Program-made: the position numbers and the translations under genes
In this document: in pieces, positions 16,101 to 22,601 of the stretch
How positions within the stretch are numbered: the stretch's first letter is position 1
Layout of the letters: the number at the start of each line of letters is the position of its first letter
The notes under the pieces: generated by a model
Told to the model about the DNA's origin: nothing
What the model saw: the letters and a program-made list of their open reading frames with translations, nothing else
Databases searched by the model: none
Origin: DATAEK01 sp036258055
GTDB lineage: Bacteria; Acidobacteriota; Vicinamibacteria; Vicinamibacterales; 2-12-FULL-66-21
Length of the DNA: 45,622 nt
Direction: 5' to 3'
NCBI GenBank assembly: GCA_036258055.1
Contig: DATAEK010000371.1
Span: forward strand, 1 to 45,622

Positions 16101-16316
16101 ATGGCGACTTCCGTGCTCATCTTCGGCAAGGACACCTGACCCTACACGCTGGCGGCCCGTGAGGACTACGCCGGACGAGGGTTTCAGGTCGAGTACTTCA
16201 ACGTCAAGAAACAGCCCGCCGAGCTCGAACGCATGCTCGGCTACTCATTCGGCCGGCGGCAGGTACCGGTCATCGTCGTGGACGGACGCGTGACGATCGG
16301 GTTCGGGGGCACCTGA
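16101..16316 (+). CDS. Glutaredoxin-like selenoprotein (UXX-star type), in-frame TGA = Sec13
   Basis: From ATG 16101 (GGAGGG immediately upstream) the frame reads MATSVLIFGKDT, then TGA at 16137-16139, then PYTLAAREDYAGRGFQVEYF and on to RRQVPVIVVDGRVTIGFGGT before TGA at 16314-16316: 71 residues. With Sec at codon 13 the active site is U-P-Y-T, the position of the CPYC Cys in glutaredoxins, after a beta-strand (SVLIFGK) and before a helix. The VPVIVVDG and GFGG motifs of the thioredoxin fold follow. This matches the small UXX-star selenoprotein family as I remember it. Conservation of good coding sequence on both sides of the TGA, at exactly the catalytic position, argues against a simple nonsense mutation. 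A hairpin follows the TGA. Its redox substrate is unknown. It diverges from the LolA-like operon. Confidence 0.85.
16140..16174 (+). promoter_or_regulatory. Candidate bacterial SECIS element
   Basis: Two alternative hairpins follow the Sec TGA. One pairs 16149-16154 with 16169-16174 (6 bp, one G-T wobble). Its 14-nt apical region starts with G, 15 nt downstream of the codon, which suits published bacterial SECIS rules. The other pairs 16141-16143 and 16145-16148 with 16158-16161 and 16162-16164 around a 9-nt loop containing GG, but lies closer to the codon. They are mutually exclusive. SelB recognition is inferred, not shown. Confidence 0.55.
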
Positions 16317-16327
16317 GGGGTGTAAGG

Positions 16328-16359
16328 CGTCCGCGGTCTGCGGACGATGCCTTCGCATC
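16328..16359. terminator. Hairpin pair between convergent genes
   Basis: CGTCCGC (16328-16334) pairs with GCGGACG (16340-16346) around GGTCT. GATGC (16346-16350) then pairs with GCATC (16355-16359) around CTTC. They lie between the selenoprotein stop and the thioesterase stop. There is no T-run, so they could be weak bidirectional terminators or transcript-end protectors. Confidence 0.4.
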
Positions 16360-16756
16360 AAACCTGTTGTTCAAGCTTCGCCCGAATCTCGTCGGAAATC
16401 GGCACCGGCTTCTCGGTCTTGTAGTCGTACATCACCTGCACCGTCGTGGCGGCAGCGACGATCCGGCCCGCGTCGTCGACGACTTCGTATGAGTAGGTGA
16501 AGCTCGTACGACCGATTCTTGCGAGGAAGAGACGAATCTCGAGCTGGTCCCCGTAACGCGCGGGGATCTTGTAGTCCACTTCCGAGCGCGCCATGATCAC
16601 GCCGGGGCGCGACGCTTCAGGAAATCCCCACAGCGTGCGCCAGAGCGCAAACCTCGCTTGCTCGAGGTAGGTGAGGTAGACGGCGTTGTTGACGTGTCCG
16701 AGTGGATCGCAATCGCGGAACCGGACCTCGAGGCGGTGCGTGAAGAGCGGGTGCAT
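16358..16756 (-). CDS. Acyl-CoA thioesterase, 4-hydroxybenzoyl-CoA thioesterase/YbgC type
   Basis: The 132-residue single-domain hotdog protein starts with VRFRDCDPLGHVNNAVYLTYLEQ. This contains the catalytic Asp of the D-x-x-G-H-V-N-N motif and begins the long hotdog helix. The strands IPARYGDQLEIRLFLARIGR and SYEVVDDAGRIVAAATTVQV follow. Size and motif match the YbgC/FcbC family, which hydrolyses short- or medium-chain acyl-CoA or aryl-CoA thioesters in the cytoplasm. No Tol-Pal genes are nearby, so the YbgC link to Tol-Pal has no contextual support. Its ATG is 29 bp from the divergent ThyX start, leaving very little room for two promoters. Confidence 0.92.
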   Translation of the reverse strand: MHPLFTHRLEVRFRDCDPLGHVNNAVYLTYLEQARFALWRTLWGFPEASRPGVIMARSEVDYKIPARYGDQLEIRLFLARIGRTSFTYSYEVVDDAGRIVAAATTVQVMYDYKTEKPVPISDEIRAKLEQQV

Positions 16757-16773
16757 CGCGCCGAGGATACCAC

Positions 16774-16779
16774 TACAAT
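16774..16779 (+). promoter_or_regulatory. Probable -10 box of the thyX-like gene
   Basis: TACAAT (5/6 match to TATAAT) lies 6 bp before the GTG start, which would put the transcription start at or next to the start codon and give a leaderless mRNA. No convincing -35 box is visible. No Shine-Dalgarno sequence precedes the GTG, which fits this reading. Confidence 0.45.
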
Positions 16780-16785
16780 CATCGC

Positions 16786-18414
16786 GTGCTTCCCGCGTCC
16801 ACGGCCGCAGAGACGTTCACTGAAGACGAACAGCGACAGCTTGCGCCGTACTTCACCAACACCGACCGTCATGTTTTCGCGCTGACGAATCTTCCGGAGA
16901 CGGTGAAGGGCGCGCTATTCGCGCGCTACTCCCGCTCGGCCAAATCTCTCCGCCGCCTCTTTCTCGACGAATTTCAAGACAAGGTCGCCGCGTCGGTCGA
17001 TCCGGTGGCGAGCGGCGTCGGTCAGGAGCGCGCCGATCGACTCTACGCGAAAGTCTTCAACGAGTACGGCGACGATTCGGTGGCGCAGCTCGGCGGCGCA
17101 CACATCGCGTGCGAGTACGTCTCGAACATCCTCACGAAGGTGCTCGAGTGGGGGCGCCTCATGGCTTACCTCGAGCAATCCACGCGGTACGTCCCCTACA
17201 CGGACAAGCTGCACGGCCGGTGGCGCTACCACCTGCCGTCCGAGCTTGGCGAAGGCGCGCTGAAGGATCGCTACGTCCGCACGATGGATCGGACGTTCGA
17301 GACCTATGCCGCGCTGATTCCAGCGATGCAGGATTATTTCGCGCGGCGCCATCCCCGGAGCGCGTCGGACTCCGATGCCGTTCATCGCTCTGCGGTGCGC
17401 GCCAAGGCGCTCGATACGCTGCGTGGTCTGCTCCCGGCGGCGACGCAGTCGAACGTCGGCATCTACGGGAGCGGCCAGGCCTTCGAATCGCTGCTGCTGC
17501 GGATGCGCGCCCATCCGCTGGCCGAAGTGCGAGCGTGCGCGGACGACATGCTTGCCGAGCTGCGGAAAGTGATCCCGTCGTTCCTGGTACGCGTGGACGT
17601 GCCGGACCGAGGCGGCCGCTGGAGCAAGTATCTCGCCGACGCACGCGCGGAAATGGCGAACCTCGCCGGTCTTCTTGCTGCGGGAGAACCGGAACCGCGC
17701 GACGAGGTGACGCTCACGGACTTCGATCCAGACGGCGAAATCAAGACTGTCGCCGCCGCGCTCTACGCCAGCTCGGATCTCCCAGACGATCAGCTGTTGT
17801 CGATTGCCCGCCGCATGACGGCGGACGAGCGCGCCCAGGTGCTGCGCGCGTACGTTGGTCACCGAACCAACCGCCGTCACCGCCCGGGGCGCGCGTTCGA
17901 GCGCACGTCCTACCGCTTCGACGTGTTGACCGACTACGGCGCTTTCCGCGATTTGCAGCGCCATCGTCTTCTGACGCTCGAGTGGCAGACCTTGACCCCA
18001 CGCCACGGCTACACCGAGCCCGACGCGATCGCCGACGCGGGTGTCCGGCCGGAGTGGGAACGCGTCCTCGACGCGTCAGCGGAGTTGTTCGAGGCGATCG
18101 CGGATGCCGGGTTGAAACCGGTCGCGCCGTACGCGGTCTCTATGGCCTACCGCGTCCGCTTCTACATGGAGATGAACGCTCGCGAGGCCATGCACCTCAT
18201 CGAGCTCAGGACCGCACCGCAAGGGCACCCCGCCTACCGCCGCGTCTGCCAGCAGATGCACACGCTCATCGCTGACCGGGCCGGCCATCGCGCGATCGCG
18301 GCGGCCATGCAGTTCACCGATCATTCGGAGGTGGCGCTGGAACGACTGCACGAGGAGCGGACGCTGGAAAGGAAGCGGGCGGCAGCAGGAGCCGAGCTGA
18401 ACGAGTCGGGTTGA
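16786..18414 (+). CDS. Tandem-domain FAD-dependent thymidylate synthase (ThyX-like)
   Basis: The 542 residues are about twice the length of ordinary ThyX (about 220-250) and hold two ThyX-like halves. The ThyX signature RHRxxSxNExSxRY is split between them. The N half keeps the second part (EQSTRYVPY, from about residue 130) but has EWG instead of RHR. The C half keeps QRHRLLT (RHR at about 392-394) but not the ExSxR part. Each half has the late motif region: LLPAATQSNVGIYGSG with ESLLLRM, and YRVRFYMEMNAREAMHLIELR. ThyX makes dTMP from dUMP with methylene-tetrahydrofolate, FAD and NADPH. A composite active site within a pseudo-dimer is my inference. GTG start; no thyA is seen in the window. 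Confidence 0.87.
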   Translation: MLPASTAAETFTEDEQRQLAPYFTNTDRHVFALTNLPETVKGALFARYSRSAKSLRRLFLDEFQDKVAASVDPVASGVGQERADRLYAKVFNEYGDDSVAQLGGAHIACEYVSNILTKVLEWGRLMAYLEQSTRYVPYTDKLHGRWRYHLPSELGEGALKDRYVRTMDRTFETYAALIPAMQDYFARRHPRSASDSDAVHRSAVRAKALDTLRGLLPAATQSNVGIYGSGQAFESLLLRMRAHPLAEVRACADDMLAELRKVIPSFLVRVDVPDRGGRWSKYLADARAEMANLAGLLAAGEPEPRDEVTLTDFDPDGEIKTVAAALYASSDLPDDQLLSIARRMTADERAQVLRAYVGHRTNRRHRPGRAFERTSYRFDVLTDYGAFRDLQRHRLLTLEWQTLTPRHGYTEPDAIADAGVRPEWERVLDASAELFEAIADAGLKPVAPYAVSMAYRVRFYMEMNAREAMHLIELRTAPQGHPAYRRVCQQMHTLIADRAGHRAIAAAMQFTDHSEVALERLHEERTLERKRAAAGAELNESG

Positions 18415-18423
18415 CGCTGGACT

Positions 18424-18978
18424 CTACTCGGCTTTCACTTCCTGTCCGCTCCAGTATCGGCCGAACTCGTCCAGGAACGCCAACGACTCGAACGACGTCA
18501 TGCGATCGAAGAACAGGACACCGTCGAGGTGATCGGTTTCGTGCTGGATCACGCGCGCGGTGAACCCTGAGGCGCGCAGCTCGATCCGTTTCGCCTGTCG
18601 ATCGAACGCACGAACGACGATGTGCCGGGCGCGGGGCACGCGGCCGCGAATATCGGGAATACTCAAACACCCTTCCCAGTCCTCGACAACGTCGCTGCCG
18701 ACGGGCGTGATCTCCGGATTGATCAACGCCATTCGCGGCACGCGCTCCTGTTCCTCATCTTCCTCGTCTGGCGCGCCGGCAAATCCCGCGACGAAGATCC
18801 GCAACCGCTCGTGCACCTGTGGCGCCGCGAGTCCGACGCCCTGGTACTCGCGCATCGTCTCGAACATGTCGTCGATCAACCGCTGAATGCCGGGGGAACG
18901 AATCTCCGCCGCCTCGAGGGGGCGCGCGCGTGCCCGGAGCACCGGGTGCCCCATGCGCGCTACCTTCAAAATGGCCAT
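18424..18978 (-). CDS. def: Peptide deformylase
   Basis: The 184 residues contain all three deformylase motifs: GVGLAAPQV, EGCLSIPDIRG (metal-binding Cys) and QHETDHLDGVLF (HExxH-type, two metal His and the catalytic Glu). The enzyme removes the N-formyl group from nascent proteins in the cytosol. Inserted acidic residues between motifs 1 and 2 (DEEDEEQERVP) are slightly unusual. Neither fmt nor other usual partners are adjacent. A perfect TATAAT lies 6 bp upstream of the ATG, implying a near-leaderless transcript, and repeat copy B begins about 10 bp beyond that box. Confidence 0.96.
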   Translation of the reverse strand: MAILKVARMGHPVLRARARPLEAAEIRSPGIQRLIDDMFETMREYQGVGLAAPQVHERLRIFVAGFAGAPDEEDEEQERVPRMALINPEITPVGSDVVEDWEGCLSIPDIRGRVPRARHIVVRAFDRQAKRIELRASGFTARVIQHETDHLDGVLFFDRMTSFESLAFLDEFGRYWSGQEVKAE

Positions 18979-18984
18979 ACGCGC

Positions 18985-18990
18985 ATTATA
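18985..18990 (-). promoter_or_regulatory. -10 box of def
   Basis: On the minus strand this is a perfect TATAAT, 6 bp upstream of the def ATG. The expected -35 position (about 19008-19013) falls inside repeat copy B and has no TTGACA-like sequence. The start point would lie at or next to the ATG. Confidence 0.6.
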
Positions 18991-18999
18991 GTCGTCGGT

Positions 19000-19219
19000 G
19001 AAGTTTCACCCCGTGGCTCGTAACCAGCGGCGCGAGCGAACAGGCCTGAGCCGCAGCAAGCGCGAATGCGCGAGCTGCGTGTCTGGGGGGCCCCAGATGC
19101 GATAAGAAAGAGCGCTGGCGGAGCGCCGGCGGGAGGCGCGTTAGCGCCGAGTGTCGCGTGTGGGGTGGGGCCCCACACGCACTGACGAATGCGGGGGGCG
19201 GGGCCCCGCGACAAACTGA
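19000..19219. mobile_element. Dispersed repeat element, copy B (MITE-like)
   Basis: This copy has the same order as copy A. It has a CACCCCGTGGC block near the left end, the core TAACCAGCGGCGCGAGCGAA at 19021-19040 (19/20 with copy A), a G4C4 hairpin (19082-19097), the shared block 19104-19121, and two further hairpins: 19156-19165 with 19171-19180 (perfect 10 bp, TGGGG loop) and 19191-19196 with 19204-19209. The right end, ACAAACTGA at 19211-19219, resembles the copy A end. It has one more hairpin module than A. It fills the space between def and the Nudix gene and ends 3 bp before the Nudix ATG. Confidence 0.75.
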
Positions 19220-19222
19220 AAC

Positions 19223-19750
19223 ATGGACCAGCCGACCTACCGGTTCTGTCCGACCTGCGGCGGTTCGCTCGACACACGCCTGCTCAAGGCCGGCGATCCG
19301 CACCGCCTCGTCTGCGATGCATGCGGGTTCGTCTTCTACCTCGACCCCAAGGTCGCGGTCGGTACGATCATCCGCGTCGACGACGAGCGGGTCGTGCTGG
19401 TGCGGCGCGCGATCGAACCCGGGTACGGGCTGTGGGTGTTTCCGGGCGGCTACGTCGATCGCGGCGAAGAGGTCACCGCGGCCGCCGTGCGCGAAGCGCG
19501 CGAGGAGTCGGGGCTCGAGGTTCGCATCGACGGTCTCGTCAACATCTACTCCTACGCCGGACGTACGCCGATCATCATCGTGTTCGCCGCGACCGCGCTC
19601 GGCGGCGAGCTCTGCGTGGACGACGAGTCGCTCGAAATCCGACTGTTCACGCCACCCGAAATACCCTGGGACCGCCTCGCGTTCAGGAGCACGAACGAAG
19701 CGCTGCGCGACTATTTCAAGAGTGAACCGCCGAGCTCGAAACTGAAATGA
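19223..19750 (+). CDS. Nudix hydrolase with N-terminal zinc ribbon
   Basis: The 175 residues begin with a zinc ribbon: FCPTCGG (CxxC) and VCDACGF (CxxC) about 20 residues later. A complete Nudix box follows, GGYVDRGEEVTAAAV then REAREESGL, matching GX5EX7REUXEEXGU at every key position. The phrase YLDPKVAVGTII is typical of zinc-ribbon Nudix proteins related to NudC, which remove or hydrolyse NAD-type caps and nucleotides, though the NudC SQPWPFPxS motif is absent. Substrate therefore stays open. The start codon lies 3 bp after repeat copy B and has no Shine-Dalgarno sequence. TGACAT-CCC-ATGTCA (19748-19762) overlaps the stop and could form a small hairpin. Confidence 0.9.
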   Translation: MDQPTYRFCPTCGGSLDTRLLKAGDPHRLVCDACGFVFYLDPKVAVGTIIRVDDERVVLVRRAIEPGYGLWVFPGGYVDRGEEVTAAAVREAREESGLEVRIDGLVNIYSYAGRTPIIIVFAATALGGELCVDDESLEIRLFTPPEIPWDRLAFRSTNEALRDYFKSEPPSSKLK

Positions 19751-19913
19751 CATCCCATGTCAGGGGCCGGTTCGCAGCCCAAAGCCCTGGAAACCGCGTG
19801 GTATACTTCTCGCCTCTCCTGAACTGATGCTCGGGTGTCGTCTGCCCGATACAAGAACACGATAGCGCCGCGGGTGCCGGCGCTGGCTTTGAATCACCAA
19901 CGGGTGTACCTCC

Positions 19914-20366
19914 ATGAAGAGCTCCGCCATCGCTGCTGCCGTTCTCGCGGGCGCTGTGACGGTCTCCGGCTGCATCGGATTCGAGCGCAAGAGCACGCTC
20001 GGGCCGACGGCGACGGGGATCAGCGCGCTGCTCGGCAACTGGTCGTCATCGAATCTGATTCCGGCGGCGAGCTCGTGCTCGGACTTCAAGTGGAGCGTGA
20101 CCGATCAGACGAGCACCAGCGCAAGCGGCTCGTTTTCGGCGACGTGCGCGGGAGATCTGAGGGTCAGCGGAACCGCTCGCGGTCAGCTGAGCGGATCGAC
20201 GATCACGTGGAATGCGGAAGGAAACGCATCGGCGCCGGGTCTGACGTCATGCGCGATCTCGCTGACCGGCACCGCCGAGCTCCAGACCGATTCAATCCGT
20301 GTCCCGTACTCGGGCGACACCTGTCTGGGGAAAGTCAGCGGCGTCGAGACACTCCGCCGGCGCTAG
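19914..20366 (+). CDS. Small hypothetical lipoprotein
   Basis: I do not recognise a family. The 150 residues start with a clear lipoprotein signal, SSAIAAAVLAGAVTVSGC, with lipobox VSGC, so the protein is probably anchored in a membrane facing the periplasm. The mature part has three further Cys residues in SSCSDFKW, SATCAG and TSCAIS, plus a late DTCLG. It contains many Ser/Thr/Gly strands (GTARGQLSGSTITWN, SLTGTAELQTDSIRV), suggesting a small beta-sandwich stabilised by disulfides. Expression is probably its own: a TATACT box lies at 19802-19807, 106 bp upstream. The stop TAG is shared palindromically (CTAG) with the stop of the convergent aldolase gene. Confidence 0.75.
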   Translation: MKSSAIAAAVLAGAVTVSGCIGFERKSTLGPTATGISALLGNWSSSNLIPAASSCSDFKWSVTDQTSTSASGSFSATCAGDLRVSGTARGQLSGSTITWNAEGNASAPGLTSCAISLTGTAELQTDSIRVPYSGDTCLGKVSGVETLRRR

Positions 20367-21370
20367 CGAAGTTCTTCCGCGCTCTTCGCGCCGTAGAACT
20401 CGAACCACGGATGCGCCGGCTTGAGGTGGTCGTTCACGTTCTCGATGTTCTTCACGCCCTGATCCTGCAGCCAGGTCCGGAATGCCGCGGCGCCCTGCTT
20501 GGCGTAGACCGAGATCCCGTCCTTCCAGGTGGCCCGGCCGCACAACACGCCTGAAAAGCGCGTCCCCGCTTCGGCACCGAGCTCGAGCGACTCGGTGAAT
20601 TCGGCGTTGCTGACGCCGGCCGACAAGTAGATGAACGGCCGCGTTGAGACGTCCGCTGCGCGGCGGAAGGCGTCCTTGGCTTCCTGGCGGCTGTGCACCT
20701 TCTGACCGCCGAAGGCCCGCGTGCTCTCGACGAACTTCAGGTTGACGGGCACTTCGACCTTCAGGACGTCGACGCCGTAACGGTCTTTCGTGAATTCCTG
20801 CATGCTCTTCGTGACGATCTCCGGCTTCTTCTTGGAATACTCGAAGCCTTTTTCGTCCACGCCTTCCTCGTAGCCCACGAGCTCGAGGAAGAACGGGATG
20901 TCGTTGGCGCGGCACTCGTCGCCGATCCGCTCGACCCACGCGTGCTTCTTGTGGTTGACGTCGGCGGGATCGAAGGGCGTGTAGTAGAGCAGGATTTTGA
21001 TGCAGTCCGCGCCGGCTTCCTTCAGCCGACGCACGGACCACTCGTCGAGCAGATCGGGAAGACGGCCGGGTCCCGTCTTGTCGTAGCCGGTCTTCTCGTA
21101 GGCCATCAACAGACCGGCATTCTTCGCGCGCCGTTTGCTAGCCGGGATGCCCCACTCGGGATCGAGGAGGATCGCGCTCGCGTGCGGCGTCAGCACTTCG
21201 GTGACGAGCCCCTTGAACTCCTCCATGTCCGCGTCGCCGACGGCGCCGGCCTTGTCTTTCGCGAGCGCCTTTTGCAGCGAGCCGCGCTGATCCATGGCGG
21301 CTGCCGCGATCACGCCGCGATCGTTCGAAACCGCCTTCATGCCCGCGAGCTTGCCTGCTGAGATTTTCAC
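20363..21370 (-). CDS. Tagatose 1,6-diphosphate aldolase-like (LacD family)
   Basis: The 335 residues match LacD-type class I aldolases in length and motifs: an early AAMDQRGSLQ, ILLDPEWG, the substrate and Schiff-base strand GADCIKILLYY (the Lys is in the usual position), then VEVPVNLKF and YLSAGVSNAEF. LacD cleaves tagatose 1,6-bisphosphate into DHAP and glyceraldehyde 3-phosphate. Related enzymes in non-lactose organisms act on other ketose bisphosphates or sulfofructose derivatives, and there are no lac/tagatose genes nearby. Start is GTG with GGTGGAG about 9 bp upstream. It lies 67 bp after thiI on the same strand, with a small hairpin (21391-21406) between, so it may be a separate unit. 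Confidence 0.85.
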   Translation of the reverse strand: MKISAGKLAGMKAVSNDRGVIAAAAMDQRGSLQKALAKDKAGAVGDADMEEFKGLVTEVLTPHASAILLDPEWGIPASKRRAKNAGLLMAYEKTGYDKTGPGRLPDLLDEWSVRRLKEAGADCIKILLYYTPFDPADVNHKKHAWVERIGDECRANDIPFFLELVGYEEGVDEKGFEYSKKKPEIVTKSMQEFTKDRYGVDVLKVEVPVNLKFVESTRAFGGQKVHSRQEAKDAFRRAADVSTRPFIYLSAGVSNAEFTESLELGAEAGTRFSGVLCGRATWKDGISVYAKQGAAAFRTWLQDQGVKNIENVNDHLKPAHPWFEFYGAKSAEELR

Positions 21371-21437
21371 GGCTGCACTCCACCTATGGGTCCGGGCTCA
21401 CCCGGATGTCACGCGCGAAAGGAGGCCATTCTATTAC

Positions 21438-22601
21438 TTATTGCGGAAAGTGGAACTCCTCCACGCTGGCCGCCGCGACCGCCTGATCGACCATTTCCTG
21501 CAGGGAGAATGCGGCTTCGGCGGCCGCCACATCCGATCGCCGCGCTTTCGTGACCGGATGCCGCGGGGTAAAGAGCGTGCAGCAATCCTGATCCGGAATG
21601 ATCGAGATGGGATAGGTACCCAGCCGCCGTGCCTCGTCGGTAATCTCCTCCTTGTCCGAGCCGATGAGCGGCCGCAGGACCGGCATCTCCGCAACATCGT
21701 TGATCACCGAGAGATTCTCGAGCGTCTGCGACGCGACCTGCCCGACGACCTCGCCGGTTACAAGTGCCTGCGCGCGATTTGTCCGGGCGACCGCCTGCGC
21801 AATCCGCATCATCAGCCGCCGATAAATGACGACCCGCAGAGGCGGCGCGACGGAGAGGACGACGCGCTGCTGGATCTCGCCGAAGGGAATGAGCACGAGC
21901 CGGCTGTGAAACTGAAACCGCGTGAGCAGGCGCACGAGCTCGCGTGCTTTCTCCTGAGACGCGCGCGACAGAATCGGGTAGCTGTGGAAGTGGACGAAAA
22001 TCACGCGACAGCCGCGGTGCATGATGCGCCAGGCCGCGACTGGCGAGTCGATCCCGCCCGAGAGCAGACAGGCGACCCGTCCGCTGACGCCGACCGGCAA
22101 ACCACCAGGTCCCTTTTCCTTGCCGAACGCGTAGAACGCTTCGCTGGTGAGCGCTTCGACGAAGATCGTGAGCTCCGGATGCGACAGATCCACGTGCCAC
22201 CCCCGTGCCTCTTTGATCCGGCCGCCGACTTCGAATTCGATCTGCGGTGACGTCAGCGGAAACCGCTTGTCGGCACGGCGCGCGGACACCCGGAACGACC
22301 GCGGGTTCTCGGGACCGAGATCCTGCAGGATCGCGTTCGCAATCGCGTCGACGTCGAGCGCGGCGCGGCCCGCTTTCGCGAAATTGCCGACGCCGAACAC
22401 CCGCGCGACCCGCTCGCGCGCCGTTTCCCATCCTGTGTCAGGACCGAGCACGAGCTCGATGCGCCCCATCAGCACGCGCACCGAGCGCACGTCCAGATCC
22501 GAAGTCGCTTCGCGAAGGTTCCGGACCAGACGGGCGATGAACCACGGACGATTGTTTCCCTTGAGGGCAATCTCCTGGTAGTGAACGATGATCGATTTCA
22601 T
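21438..22601 (-). CDS. thiI: tRNA 4-thiouridine synthase ThiI (no rhodanese domain)
   Basis: The 387-residue protein has an N-terminal ferredoxin-like region (IIVHYQEIALKGNNRPWF), a THUMP domain around residues 60-165, and a PP-loop ATP pyrophosphatase with the motif LLSGGIDSPVAAW. Further on it has DQDCCTLF and the HPVTKA tail. It activates U8 of tRNA by adenylation for sulfur transfer and contributes to thiazole synthesis in some bacteria. The C-terminal rhodanese domain of the E. coli enzyme is absent, as in many bacteria; the rhodanese at 4864-5694 or another protein could deliver sulfur, but that is speculation. The start overlaps the hpnE stop by 4 bp. Confidence 0.94.
   Translation of the reverse strand: MKSIIVHYQEIALKGNNRPWFIARLVRNLREATSDLDVRSVRVLMGRIELVLGPDTGWETARERVARVFGVGNFAKAGRAALDVDAIANAILQDLGPENPRSFRVSARRADKRFPLTSPQIEFEVGGRIKEARGWHVDLSHPELTIFVEALTSEAFYAFGKEKGPGGLPVGVSGRVACLLSGGIDSPVAAWRIMHRGCRVIFVHFHSYPILSRASQEKARELVRLLTRFQFHSRLVLIPFGEIQQRVVLSVAPPLRVVIYRRLMMRIAQAVARTNRAQALVTGEVVGQVASQTLENLSVINDVAEMPVLRPLIGSDKEEITDEARRLGTYPISIIPDQDCCTLFTPRHPVTKARRSDVAAAEAAFSLQEMVDQAVAAASVEEFHFPQ

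Noticed and set aside
16101..16316. Pseudogene by nonsense mutation or frameshift
   Set aside because: The TGA sits exactly at the catalytic position of a glutaredoxin-like fold, the frame is unbroken and protein-like on both sides, and a hairpin follows, so a Sec codon is the better reading.
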